Source: Cycas panzhihuaensis (lineage: Eukaryota > Cycadophyta). From it: 64,000 bases of DNA. Position 1 is the stretch's first letter; the number at the start of each line of letters is the position of its first letter. The notes under the pieces were generated by a model. The model saw nothing but the letters and a program-made list of their open reading frames with translations, did not search any database and had not been told where the DNA came from. The stretch spans positions 242,489,741 to 242,553,740 of the forward strand of contig CM041465.1 in the NCBI GenBank assembly GCA_023213395.1, in the 5' to 3' direction. The position numbers and the translations under genes were made by a program. Positions 39,901 to 52,740 of this stretch are shown one piece after another.

Positions 39901-41319
39901 ACATTTATCATCATCCAATATGCATCATTCATAATGACAACATAACATTTCATAGAAACTATGCATGATTTGATATAACACATTACAACATTGATGATTA
40001 GATTAAATATTAATCAACAAGTAATGCATCTATCAATGAAAATATATAAAAATTAACTGAAGGTCAAGTTTTAGTGAGGCATTTACCCCTTTATCATTTG
40101 AAGTGCCTACTTTGAAGTAGAATTAGGATGGTGAAATGTGATAAAATGAAATTTTTTAAAAGAGCAAAGGAGTTGAATGATGTATGGATGGATGATAAAA
40201 AACTAATCTAAAAAAACTATCAAAATCAACTAAAAATAGATCTTATCTTCCCTACAGTGGAAGATCAAGAGTGTTTCCAAGATGCCTATCCAATAGATAG
40301 GGCTTAGTATGTTAAATGGTCATAGTTTATCTCTTATTAACTAAGTTTTGAAGGGAAATCTTTTCTCCAAAGCATAAAGGATAGACTATCATAGTTTTTA
40401 GGCTCATTAATAAGCAACGTTTTAGAGCCAAAGACTACCATAGTTTAGGCTCATTAGGAAGTGACTTTTTAGAGCCAAAGACTACCAGAGTTTAGGCTCA
40501 TTAGTAGGTGACTTTTCAAAGAACAAGACCATCATAGTCTTAGCACCTCCATAGGTGAGAGGGTTTAGAGCACCTTGTTGACTAAAGGATGAACCAAAAT
40601 TGATATTAAAATGAGATTAAAAAATAAATTTTAATTGCCAAAATGCTCATAAAAAAGGCATATAATTTGAAATCAATAATAGGCCTAATTGATGAAAGAT
40701 GTGTTAGTTTTTATATCTAGGAATAACTTACCTAAGAGTGATTATTAAAAAGATATAATACCAATTTGAATAGGTGTAATAAAAGTAAGAAAAAATCTAG
40801 CCCAAAAAGTAAGGAAGAGGCCCTCTTTTATAAGAAAAAATGATAAAGTTATTATTTCATTTTTACATATGAGAGTTAATAAAATGACAACTTTGAAAGC
40901 TTTTTCTTGACTTTCAAAGATGATTTGGAGGCTATCTAGATAAGGGATCAGCTCTAGGAGGTTAGTGATGAGGAGATGCTCTAAGAAGCTAGATATTTAG
41001 TGAGTCCCTCTTGTAAAATTTTTTTAAAGATGAGTTTTTAAATGAAAAACATGATAGTGCAGGGACTCAAAATGTGGTAACATAACTAAAAACATAATAA
41101 GAAAATTAAAAACATAGTTTTATAATTTTAAAAGAAAATTGGAAAGTTGTGTTTCTTATTAGGACATCACATTTTTAACTATGTTATCGCATTTTTTACT
41201 GTGTTATTATATTTTTAATTATGTTACTATATTTTTTATTTAGAAAGAAAATTTTAAGAAAAGTAAAGTTTTACAAATCTAAAATTATGCTCTAACTTTA
41301 TTATTTTCATTATGGTGTA
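36902..41319. other. Non-coding region; probably contains the 3' LTR of element D
   Basis: No gene seen. Between about 37.4 and 41 kb the sequence has the feel of the long LTRs of elements A and C and lies at the place where the 3' LTR of D should be, left of its antisense PMD gene. No second copy is in the window, so this is inference. It holds (CTT)n at 38447-38473, (AC)n at 38671-38689 and the short repeats at 40380-40530. The frame at 39135-39326 (-) is not conserved in the other LTRs. Confidence 0.4.
40380..40530 (+). repeat. Short tandem repeats, about 50-60 bp unit, three copies
   Basis: Three units share AGACTA(C/T)CA(T/G)AGTTT(TT)AGGCTCATTA followed by a GTGACTTTT-like end and GAGCCAA. 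A fourth, weaker unit follows. Similar wording appears at 45560-45600 (CATAGTTTATCCTCATTA), just left of the integrase stop of D. Confidence 0.7.
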
Positions 41320-43160
41320 GCCTCTGGACAAAGTAGATACCCAGGAGAATGAGGTATTAGTTATTGGTTAGTTGGTTAGTTAACTGACAGAGGAGGATTG
41401 GGCCCAACTAAGGAGATGTGGGTTGTTCCAAGTGAGTGGGTCAACCCAATTATTTACAGAAAATGAAATTTTATATGATTTCATCAGTTGTTGGATGTTG
41501 GGAGAGAACATATTTAGAGTATGGTCTATCAAAGACATACAAATTACCTTAGGATCCTTGGGATTAGTTGGCATGGATAGGAGATTCAGTTGAATAGAGT
41601 TATTAATGAGGAGACCCATGAGGCATGTAGTGAGTACTTAACAATATCTATAAGATAGTTTGGAACCCATAGTGTATCAATCAAGGATATAAGGACAACA
41701 CAAGGGATACCCATTCTTTGGAAGATAATAGCTTTAATTATTATCTTCTAGATATCAAGGACATAAAACTTCATGGGAGTTCTAGCTCAATGGGTAGGAG
41801 TCATTAAGGCATGTGAGTGAGACACAAGGATGAAATGGGGTTTATATATATTAAATAGCATAAGACTTTAGTTATCCAAGATCAAGTGATAGGGGCAAGG
41901 AGGCTTCTCATATAGTTTTATCATAATGTATTGGTTATGTGACCATATACCCTTAATGTGACTAGGTGGAGTCCTAGGAGAGCTATCAATTATCGATCTA
42001 GGCATGAATAGGTGGTAAATGACATATTAGATTCATAACATAGTGGCAATAATAGTAAGGTCTACTCATAATCCCCTATTGAGTAAGATGACTAGGAGGC
42101 AGTTAAATATAGATCCTTATGGGGAGTTGCTTGCATGGAGTGATGATGAGATAGATGCTACTAAGAGAGTAATATCTAAGGAGCCTCTCATGCATAAAGG
42201 AGGGAGAGGGAGAGGAAGAGGCATTAGAGGAAGAGGTGATAAAAGATAGCACCTAGCTAGTTGAGGTAAGAGAGGAGAGAGGGGTGAGTCATTGACTAGT
42301 GGAGGTGGGAGAGGAGGTAGAAATGTGCTATAAGTGATAGGTGGAGTACAAGGTGGTGATGGAGGAGGCTCCATACAGAGTATGGAGTTAGGCTCACTAG
42401 ACGGCTAGGGGGAAGTAGGTAATGGGAGTAGAGGAGAAGGAGAAGAGCCTCCTTAAGAGGCTCCACAAGAGAGGTTATCTTATAGCTAATAGAGGAGATG
42501 GTGATAGAGCCCTTAAGAGGAGATGAGTCAACAAGAGGTGGATATCAAACAAGTATGTTGGTTATTATTCTTTAAATATGATTGATTATTATTTTCTTTT
42601 TAATTATCTACCTTTTCTAATAAGAGACTAATCATAATCATTATGTATTTATGGGTAGGTGAGAGTAGTGTGACCCTGTCAAAGGTTTAAAGGATGCTAG
42701 ACCTAATTTTTCCCTATTTATCTATATTAGAGGAACCTCTAATATGGAATATCATTGATTAGATATTACATATAAATTAGATTAAGTATTTTGATCCTAC
42801 ATTACAAGCTTGGGACATGATCCAGAATATGCTAATGGAGCTAAGACTCCAAGAGATAGAGCTCAAGGCAGTTGAGGATAAGAGGTGTTATCTTATGAGC
42901 ATGACCTTGGCATAGCTAGGGGGATGTATCATCCCATTAGAGAGCACCACAATACTGTAGGGTAGGTAGCTACCACCAAGGATGGATTCAACATATGGAT
43001 AGTCTCTAGGTCAAGATAAGAGTTTTATTAAGAGGGGGATAGGGGGAGTCTCACCATGGTTCATAGAGATAAGAGATGACCTTGTATGATATGATATAGG
43101 GAGGAGATGGAGGGGCATCCTATAATTTCACATAATATTATATATAAGCTAGAGGATGTT
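41320..43160 (+). pseudogene. Antisense PMD gene of element D (diverged, broken)
   Basis: After a possible splice acceptor (GGTGTAG at about 41319) the + strand reads LTEEDWAQLRRCGLFQVSGS, then ILYDFISCWMLGENIFRVWS, IKDIQITLGSLGLVGMDRR, which follows the same pattern as the PMD exon of element C (HWDWRRHVFHLP, TPRDIRRILGLP). Later VLAQWVGVIKACE and a segment NPLLSKMTRRQLNIDPYGEL at 42070-42130 align with the conserved end of that exon. Then comes a Gly/Arg-rich stretch and, from about 42650, a second exon with a coiled-coil-like MLMELRLQEIELKAVEDKR. Frame shifts and stops are frequent. It is the most diverged of the three copies. Confidence 0.7.
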
Positions 43161-43201
43161 AAATGTACTTTGTGATGACCATGTATTATTTTTACCATGT
43201 A

Positions 43202-44259
<1,058 letters not shown>

Positions 44260-44523
44260 AGAGTGGATCTAATAAATACCAACCAACTGATAAATAATAA
44301 CTTAAGAATCCAAATAGATAATAATAGGACCATTATAGAACTAGAAAATCTTTAACGAAGCTACTATAATAGCTAAATACTCATCTTTATTATTGGTTTC
44401 TCTATGTAAAAATAAACTAGACGAGGAGAGGAGGTTCCCTGATTGATGATATATCACCCATGTAGTAGTACACGGTCCTCAGTTACCTCTACTTCCTCCA
44501 TCAATGAATAAACTTAATGCCAT
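44260..44523 (-). pseudogene. Element D second (archaeal-type) RNase H
   Basis: The - strand from the ATG at 44523 reads MALSLFIDGGSRGN, a stop, GPCTTTWVIY, then ETNNKDEYLAIIVASL, and after further stops YNGPIII and DS. It matches the extra RNase H of C (59280-59690) block by block and keeps the first Asp and the Glu. Unlike in A and C it lies between the PMD gene and integrase. Stops make it non-functional. Confidence 0.8.
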
Positions 44524-45605
44524 GGAAAAGAAAGGAACTGAATTTGGAGATGAAGTGATTAATTAAAGGAAGATATAGGTATTAATTATTGAGGAGTTGG
44601 TGCAAAATAATAGGAAGATAGTTTTTGTTGCAACGAGTAAAGGATAATATCATAACCAATATGATAATCTGATGATCAAAAGGTGTTAAATAAAGTTCAA
44701 TCACAACTAAGGCCATGATGAACCCAAGTAGCTAGACCCAAACATCCTGAATAACCCACCCAAATGAACCCAACCTATAGTAAATATAAGTGGGGATAAA
44801 GTCATCAAATGACTTGCCCTAGATTACAAGAGGATGGTAATCATAGTATTTTTCAAACTTTTCTTCCTCTTTTATTTCTTTCTCTCCTTTTTTAATATAT
44901 TCTTTGATTTTTTTTTTTTAACTTCTTTTCAATATTTACAAGAGAGAGTATTTGAGAATCATCTAATTATAACATTTCCCTTCTTAATACAGTAAGGATT
45001 ATTCCATTTTAACAAAACTAGAATGGGATAAGGGTAACCAAACTCCTCAAGGATTAAACCACGAGGAAATAATAGAAATATAGATCACGATGTCTCCAAT
45101 CATATAGAAAAAATGATAAAACAAATATTCACTTCAGCAGTGTAGATAAAGGAAACCAAGAATTAGCAAAGAAAATAAAAGAAAAAGTAGATGATATAGA
45201 ACAAAAAGTAGATGATATATGATCAAAAAGTAATTTCTAGGGTGAAAGAAAAGGAGTATAAAGTAGATCAATCAACTGGTATAATAATTAAAGCTGAAAA
45301 AATAGATCTTATATCATAAATAACTATCAAATATGAAACTAGGGACCAAAGTTCTCTTGTAAGTTTGAAGTTCAACAAAGAAAAGATAAGAGAGAATGAT
45401 AGAAAATGATTCCAACAACCAATGCCTATGCTAAGAGAAGATAGTAGTCTTATATGGTTATTATAATATCACTTGATAGAAGCAAGAGCAAGCCGAAGGA
45501 ACATAGAGATTATTTGAAGAAGGAGATTTTTGATAGTTTTAGCTCATTAGATAATATAGCTTTTTATAGTCATAGTTTATCCTCATTACAAAAAAAGACA
45601 TTATT
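44524..45605. other. Spacer between extra RNase H and integrase of element D
   Basis: Purine-rich, no gene recognised. In A and C the stretch upstream of the extra RNase H (in its reading direction) contains the promoter of the PMD gene; I see no clear TATA plus start block here. Confidence 0.45.
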
Positions 45606-46921
45606 TTAGACATAAAGTTTCCTTAAGTATTGAGAATTAATTGGCTTCTTAAACTCTAAGCCCTCTAATACTAAAATTTTATAGGCACCATGTTAAAATA
45701 TATGACCATACCACCTAATGTAAAGTGGGCCTCCTAGTTTTGTGCCTAATTATGTGGAGGAATAGTCTTAATTGTGGTGACATAATGGATGTATTTGTAA
45801 CTATATTTGGCACTTTAGATCTATAAATATAGATCAAATTCCATCCTTGTAAAATATCATTTTTTCATAATGTGAATATTATTCATTTGTGGGTTTTCAC
45901 CTATAAGGGTTTCTCATGGCAAGATGGTGTCCCGTGCAATCTGCTTTTGCTTGTTATCTACCTAATGTGAAAGATCTTGTTAACCTTGTTTGCTTCAGTT
46001 GCATTTTCTAACACACCATTCTCTAAGTATTTAATGATCAAGTAGGGACCAACCCATTTAGGAGAAAATTTGTGTTGTTTATCATGCAGATATTCTAACT
46101 TCAATACCTTGTTGTTAATACAAAATTTTCTAGGTCTAAGTTGTTTGTCATGGGTAGCTTGAATTCTAGCCTTAGAAGCTAAATTATTTTGTAATACCTT
46201 GAGATAAGTTTCATCTACTTTTTTAAGCTCTAAAAGGCATGCTTCCCTTTGAAACTCTTTATGTGTAAATTCTTTTAATAAAACACACAACAAAAGAATT
46301 TTAACTTCTAAATGGATAATTACTTTGACACCATAAACCAAAGAGAAAGGTGTCATATTGGTGGTGTTTCTAATAGAAATTTGATATACCCATAGTACTA
46401 GAAACAACTGAGTATACCAATCTTGATGTGAATTCATAATTGTCTTAGCTAAAGTTTTATTAAAGGCTTCTACTTGGCTATTAGCTTATGGATGATATAG
46501 GGTTGATAATCTATATGTGATATGAAATTTATCACAAAGTTCATTCACGTAAGGATTACAAAATAAGGATCCATTATCAGTAATAATAACATCAGTACCC
46601 TAAATCCATAAATAATATATTGAAAAATAAAAGTTGTAATTATCTTTCCTGTAGTTGAACCTAAGGGAAGAGCTTCACTTCATTTAGTAAAGTATTCCAT
46701 AGAAATGATAATAAACTTATGGCCCTTATATGAGGTAGAAAAGATTTCCCCAATAATGTCTAAACTCCATTGAGAAAAGGGCCAAGGAGAAGTAATGGAT
46801 TTTAATTCTTGGGTAGGTTTATGTATTGAAGTAACATGGGATTATCATTTTTACACTTTTGAATATAAGTGTAAGTATCTTTAAATAAGGCAAGCCAATA
46901 GTATCCCATACAAAGGATATG
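45606..46921 (-). pseudogene. Element D integrase, C-terminal part, interrupted by a solo LTR
   Basis: The frame at 46019-46437 reads YQISIRNTTNMTPFSLVYGV, KLEYLHDKQHKFSPKWVGPY and ends at IIKYLENG. It continues on the far side of the solo LTR as YKILVLEGLEFKKPINSQYL with the stop at 45606, as in element A. The last 18 residues of the open frame ending at 45958 come from the inserted LTR and are not integrase. Upstream, decayed core segments run to 46921, where the gag-only element is inserted. Confidence 0.9.
45691..46013 (+). repeat. Solo LTR, 323 bp, with perfect target duplication CACCA
   Basis: It begins TGTTAAAATATATGACC and ends TTTTCTAACA. CACCA stands at 45686-45690 and again at 46014-46018. 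It splits the integrase frame of D, whose two halves join correctly when it is removed. A TATA-like CTATAAATATAG near 45832 fits an LTR promoter on the + strand. No other copy of this family was seen in the window. Confidence 0.93.
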
Positions 46922-46926
46922 CTAAG

Positions 46927-47154
46927 AGTTGGAAATCAAACCTGCACAAGATAATATTCACAAATAGGAACAAAAACACCTCTATAGGATTAAATAGTAC
47001 CCTTAAGGTACCTCAAAGTGAATTAACAAAAACATCCTTACAATTGATACCTATATGATACACTATGTTGTGAATTTATATTACATGTCATAATAGTAAG
47101 AGTGGGACTCACTTGCATATGGGACAAAAATAAATATGCATTAATGTTCCAACA
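46927..47154 (-). repeat. 3' LTR of the gag-only element (228 bp)
   Basis: On the + strand it reads AGTTGGAAATCAAACC to TTAATGTTCCAACA; the outer TG has become AG. It matches 50703-50936 nearly base by base apart from a few indels. Confidence 0.93.
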
Positions 47155-47166
47155 CTCCCCCTTAAT
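47155..47166 (-). other. Polypurine tract of the gag-only element
   Basis: ATTAAGGGGGAG on the - strand, directly before the 3' LTR. Confidence 0.8.
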
Positions 47167-48320
47167 GCACATTTGGGTCATTTGTATTTGCAATGCCTTA
47201 TCTTTAGAAATGTTTTAAAGATGATGCCTTCAACTTAATCCTTATCTTCAATCTTGTAGTGATGTATTTGTTATAGAATGATGTATGTATCTTGATTTTT
47301 GTCTTCAATTCTATACTGATGCCTTTGTAAGATAATGTCCTCAGCTTGATTTCCATCTTCAATCCTGTAGTGATGGCATTGATATAGTAGCTCTAACAAG
47401 TGCAAATCCTGATTCTTCATTGTGGCTGCTCTAGTCCAATTTTGATGAAGATCTTGTAAGTAACCATCTTCAAACACAAATTGCTTATCATCATTATCTT
47501 GTATAAGTTCTTGATCACCATGTAGAAGAGTGATTTCTTCAACTATTGGAGCATAATCTTAATCAACTTGCATACTCTTTGAACTTGAATCAATGCTTAA
47601 AGAAGGAACATCATTTAGACTTGAATCAATATGAGACTCATCTTCTATAGAACCATTGGATTTATATTCAATTTCTCTTGAAATCATGGTGTCACCTAAA
47701 TAAACCTTTATCGATTCATCACTCTCAACATCTTCAGTGGTAGTTGTAGTCTCATCAATACTTTCAGTCATATGTTTAGTAGTAGTTTCATCAATATTCA
47801 AACATTCTTCATCTTGACATATTGTTTCATCAGTGATAATATTTTCTTCATTCATTTTACATGTAACCTAACCATCATTGATCTTATTTTTCCTTTCAAT
47901 CATTTATTGTATCTCTTCAAGAGTTTTATCAAATACATCCCTTAAAAAATCCTAAGCCTCCTTAGTAGTACTTGCATGTTGAATCTTAGGAATGACAAAA
48001 TGGTATGCAAAAGGAAGATTAGCCTCATCTAATATAGTAAGAATCATGATGAATATCTTTTTGTCTTTCTTCTCAAGCATTTGCTTTTCTTCTTCATCCT
48101 TAGGGATATCATACCCATCAATAACTAGTTTCCACAAACCTCTAGTTATGAAAAAATATCTCATTTTAATCATCCAAAAGAAATAGTTTTTTCCATTACA
48201 CTTAGGTATTAGAAGAAACAAATCCCTTAAGTAATATTCATTATTTTCATGAACATACATGACCACATCATTCTCCTCCATGAATGAAAGTGTATCTTCA
48301 AAAAATATCCCTTTTTTCAA
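47167..48320 (-). pseudogene. Copia-type gag of the gag-only element with acidic, repetitive tail
   Basis: From the ATG at 48320 the - strand encodes 122 residues with CNGKNYFFWMIKMRYFF, LWKLVIDGYDIPKDEEE and TTKEA, the N-terminal pattern of copia gag (NY-x-x-W-x-x-KM; LW-x-x-V-x-x-GY). A TAG (place of a Trp codon in relatives) is followed by DFLRDVFDKTLEEIQ in the same frame. Then comes an acidic Ser/Thr/Glu/Asp-rich part (47559-47855) and three 18-19-residue repeats containing YRIEDGNQ or YRIEDKNQ (47245-47420). No zinc knuckle and no protease follow. The gene is about 350 codons, interrupted by few stops, so it is better kept than the host element. Confidence 0.8.
47245..47420 (-). repeat. 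54-57-bp tandem repeat in the gag tail
   Basis: TCTTCAAT(C/T)(C/T)T(G/A)TA starts at 47245, 47302 and 47356. The period is a multiple of 3 (57 and 54), so each unit codes for 19 or 18 residues with the core H-x-YRIED-x-NQ. Confidence 0.8.
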
Positions 48321-50687
48321 TAAAAAAGCTTACCTACATTGGTAATATGTCCATTAATCAATCTTAACAAACTCGTTCATGTCTTATATCTCTCACATCA
48401 AAAGCATCACCTTGTCCATTTCTCATATTGTCAAACAGTCACATATAATGAGTATCTGAAACATTTCCTCCACCATCAAATCAATGCCTCATAAATCTCA
48501 CAATGATCATACATACTGCATGTCACCATTAAACCACCAAGATACACATTTTACTCAATTACTTAAAACACAACTCATGCCATTACGTTACTAATTAATG
48601 AATAAACCATATTATATGCAATGATCTACACCACTCAATAAAGTTTGCAACTTAGGTATATTCAACAAAACTCATCCTTCTTAAACATTCCCAACAAATA
48701 TCTAATCTTATTATGTAACCTCACATGCAATAAGGGTTCACAATTTCCTTATATCACTAAGTCATCACCTCACCAACTCTCTTATGCAAACATATATAAG
48801 AGAATCAATAGTCACCTCTTTACCCAACTCACTCTCTTATGTATAACACGCGTAAGGCAACACCATGCCAATATCAAGTATCACCACCTCATCACCAAAA
48901 AGATGCAAAAATAGCACTCACATCACCATAGTACATCCATTTAAAACATACCCCTTTTATAGTGAAATACATCGCATACATGCCATGTCACTTCCTTCAT
49001 ACTTATCAAATAAATAATCACAATCAATAAAAGTCCATGATCAAAAGCTAAGAGAAAGCATTCACCTGATGATCAACACCACTACATCAATGCTATAATA
49101 GGCACTACATAATGAGTCACATAATCTTCAACATATCAAAGATGATAGAGTTGATCCCTTCTCACTTCGATGTGATACACATGATACACTTTCCTTGTGT
49201 GATGTCACAAACATTTCATGTTTTTAATGCATTACTCAATTGCTCCATGTCCTTAAGAGACAAAGGCCCACTCATCTCACCATCAATGCTCTCTCATGTA
49301 AATGTGTGTTAGAAGGGAAAATAGCTACCTCATATCACTCATATACCCAACACACCTTCTCATGCAACCATAATCTAAAACGCACAAGAGTATTACCTTA
49401 AATCACTAGATATACACATGCCAATAAAACTTAATTCGATTATACAATATTAATACATAGCAATTCCCACCTTAATAAATCACTTGGAATTACCAAGCTC
49501 GCTCTACCAAATGGTGAAGCATCGATGGTTCTAGCATAGAACTGATGATGTCGATGCAAGGCCAAATTCCATGATAATGAGGGAGAAATTAAAATCCTCT
49601 CAAATTTGGGTGATTATATAAACATGTGTATGCACGCCCTCCTTTTGTATATTTGAGTATGGAAAATAATTTTATGACTAATCGATTTGGGCTACATAAT
49701 AGTACTATGACCTAATAAAATACTATTACTATAAAAGTAACCCCCTGTGCTCCCAACAATCAGACTATATATTTCTATTACACCTAAACCACCCAACACC
49801 CTAAATACTTTATCCATCGAAACATTCTTCTTTTTGTGTAAGTAATACAGAGAGTAATAGATTACAAGCAACTATAGTATACGTGGAGATGGAAACAAAT
49901 AGATTTAATAATCCATGGCAAAATACATATATATAATGATGATGTAAATATATATATCAACTGTGAAATATATATCAGTAGCTAAACATTCACCACATGA
50001 ATAATAACATAGAGTCAAATATAATCCATATAGGGACAATTATCACATAGTAAATGTAGAACTTTTTGTAATGATTGAATCTCTTCAAAATAATATTAAA
50101 TGATCGAATTGATATTATCAATATGTAGTGACAAGGTTATCATATATGGGCAATTGAATTTATCATGTGACATATACATCTCACGATCAATTAAATATAT
50201 ACAATGTAATTTACTGGTGATTAAGTCAATATCATCTAGGTGAATGAAAATACCTTAAAATGTTTTGGAGATAAATATGATAATCTTCATTTGTTTCTCT
50301 CGCGGTGAGAAATTGGATCTGTATCTTTATTTTAATAGTCTTAGCTATGTTATTAAGATATATACATGTGCACATCATAATTGAATCCAACCTGATGAAC
50401 ATAGCTTTGAACTTAGCGATGGTAATCTCTTTGAGCTACATCATCTCCCACATCCTTATTTTGCATATCATGCATTCAATTCAAATGGAGTCTCAGTCTC
50501 TGTTCGTATATCTCTATGCGAACTCAGGTTCTATCATCTACATTTTGCCACATGTGATCACATAAGCACTTCAATGATGGCCCTGTAATAGATTAACTTT
50601 TCTAATATATGAGAAAACTTCACTTCACCTAGGTCTCCATGCACAGCACTGCAATAATCACATGATAGGATTTCCATGCATAACCTG
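48321..50687 (-). other. Long leader of the gag-only element, no gene seen
   Basis: About 2.4 kb between primer site and gag. It is rich in CAT/TCA trinucleotides on the + strand. The + frames at 48645-48914, 49112-49312 and 50305-50565 match nothing I know and are probably chance. Confidence 0.55.
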
Positions 50688-50702
50688 GTCACTCTGATAC
50701 CA
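50688..50702 (-). other. Initiator-Met primer binding site of the gag-only element
   Basis: On the - strand TGGTATCAGAGTGAC directly follows the 5' LTR end CCAACA. It fits the 3' end of plant initiator tRNA-Met. Confidence 0.9.
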
Positions 50703-50936
50703 TGTTGGAAATCAAACCTTCACAAGATAATATTCACAAATAGGAATAAAAACACCTCCACGGGATCGAACGGTACCCTTAAGGTACCTCAAATTAAATT
50801 AACAATATTCAAAACATCCTTATAATTGATACCCATATGATACACTATGTTGTTTATTTATATTACATGTCATGATAGTGAGAGTGGGACCCACTTGCAT
50901 GTGGGACAATAATAAATATACATTAATATTCCAACA
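50703..50936 (-). repeat. 5' LTR of the gag-only element (234 bp)
   Basis: On the + strand TGTTGGAAATC to ATATTCCAACA, a perfect TG...CA with inverted ends. Mate of 46927-47154. Confidence 0.95.
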
Positions 50937-50941
50937 CTAAG

Positions 50942-51600
50942 TAGTAAATTGGCCATCAAAGTGACCACTACATATTCCATCATGATATTCTATTAAGGTA
51001 GTTAGAGCTTGATCATGAAAGAGACATCTTAATAAAATCCTATGAAAGGAACATTTATAAAGTACATCATTGTGTAAAAGATATTATCAAGTAACAACTT
51101 GAATTCATCTTCTCTTCTTTGATGTAGATGAAGAAGTAAGGATTTAATCATATAGGTAGGATTTAGTCTCTCTATACCAAGGGCCATCTAAAGGAATAGC
51201 CTAAATATAGAGAATGTATTTGTCAGGAACTTGATTATTAATAGGTTTATTGTTAAGATATGATAAAGGAGCATCAGTCATGATCTCAGTTATAACCATT
51301 CCTTTCTTATATTTTTGATTAATAATATGGAAATCAAGCTCTTATAATAACAATGACTACTTACCTAAGTGCCCAATAAGATTTGCTCTAGTTAATAAAT
51401 ATCTAATAGGATTAGACTAAACAATAAAGAAGATTATATTATGAAGAAGATAATGGCATAGTTTCTTAGTAGCAAAAATCAAGGAAAGACATTCTTTCTC
51501 TATAGAAGGATAATAAAATTTGGCAACAATTAGTATTCTACTAATAAGGTAGATGGCCCATTCTATACCAAGATCATCTTCTTCTGATAACTTTCCTGCT
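50942..51600 (-). pseudogene. Element D integrase N-terminal zinc part and RNase H
   Basis: Right of the inserted element the - strand continues the integrase HHCC domain of D (CHNGICSGHFDGQF, joining to MGYYWLALFKDTYTY at 46.9 kb). Upstream is the RNase H end with EKECLSLIFATKKLCHYLL near 51480 and YLLTRANLIGHLG near 51390. Several stops. Confidence 0.8.
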
Positions 51601-52740
51601 AATAACTATTTCATAGAAGAAGTATACAAGATAAAAGTCTTGGTAAAGATTGGAGGAGCAAGGACAGGAGTTGTCACTAAAGCTTGCTTCAACTTGTCAA
51701 AATAGTCTTAAACTTGAGGGGTCCACTAAAGTGGAATATTTTTCTATAGGAGATTGGTAAGAGGTTTTGCATCTAACATAAAATTAGTAATAAAGCACCT
51801 AATAAATCCAAGTCTACCTAAAAAATATTTAATTTTATTTTTGGTTTTAGGAGGAGGTATTTTAATGATTACCCTCACTTTATCAGGATCAACCTTAATT
51901 CCATCATGAGAAATAATATTACCTAGCATTCTCCTAGAAGTAATTGCACAAATATATTTAAGGGGGTTTAAGCATAAATAATACTTATGACATCTTTTAA
52001 AGATTATTCTTAAATCATAAAGATGATCTTATTGTTGTCAAGAAAGAGCAAGCATATCATCAAGATATATGTCTATAATATTACTAATCAAGTCATGGAA
52101 AATAAAAAACATAACTCTTTAATATGTAGCTCTAGCATTTTTCAATCTAAAAGGCATAACTTTATGGATGTAGGTTCCCCAAGAGGTGGTGAAAGTCATT
52201 TTATGATGATCTTGGGTGTAATAGAGATTTGATTATAACTAGAGAAACCATCCATAAAAGACTTAACTTCAAAACCAATGGTTTGGTCCCATATATGATC
52301 TAGAAAAGGAAGAAGAAAGTTGTCTTTAGGGCAAGTATCATTAATGTCATAAAAGTTAATGCAAATTCAAATAGATCCATTCTTCATGGTAACTAGAACT
52401 ATATTTGAAACCTATTGAGAGTAATCAATACTTTCAATGAATCCAACTTTTAATAATTTCTCAATTTCTTGTTTGATTTCCAAAGAGAGGCGAAGGTGAA
52501 TAGGTCTTTATTTCTAATGTTTTGGATTTATGCTAGTAATAGTCATGATATTATGCATAATGATATTAGCATGGAGGCCTTGTATATTATTATAATCCCA
52601 AGAAAAAATTAAATGGAATTCATAGAAGAGATATTTAAACTGGTAGATCTCTTCATGATAATAATCAACTCCAACTTTGATAACTTTTGGAGTATCCCCT
52701 GACTCTAAATCAATATCAATGGTCTCTCCTATAAGCATGG
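51601..52740 (-). pseudogene. Element D reverse transcriptase
   Basis: An open piece at 51744-51929 reads LGNIISHDGIKVDPDKVRVI and PPPKTKNKIKYFLGRLGFI, the conserved end of gypsy RT. The active site YLDD is intact at 52056-52067. N-terminal blocks WVSNIVLVTMKNG and FMDGFSSYNQISI lie at about 52240-52410, with a frame shift between them and the active site. Confidence 0.88.

Larger units (their letters stand above)
46927..50936 (-). mobile_element. Gag-only LTR element (4.0 kb, non-autonomous), inserted in integrase of D
   Basis: LTRs at 46927-47154 and 50703-50936 are closely related. CTAAG stands at 46922-46926 and 50937-50941, a perfect 5-bp target duplication. On the - strand the order is 5' LTR, initiator-Met primer site, about 2.4 kb leader without gene, a copia-type gag start, an acidic and repetitive tail, a polypurine tract and the 3' LTR. 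No protease, integrase or RT can be read, so it needs enzymes from other elements. Gag-only LTR elements are known in plants; this one has a copia-type gag and an unusually long leader. Confidence 0.9.

Noticed and set aside
36902-41319. Defined 3' LTR of element D
   Set aside because: Position and style fit but the mate lies outside the window and the ends cannot be set, so it is only mentioned as probable.
48645-50565. Three + strand frames in the leader of the gag-only element
   Set aside because: Antisense to the element, no recognisable domain, and composition (His/Ser/Thr from CAT/TCA-rich DNA) suggests chance.
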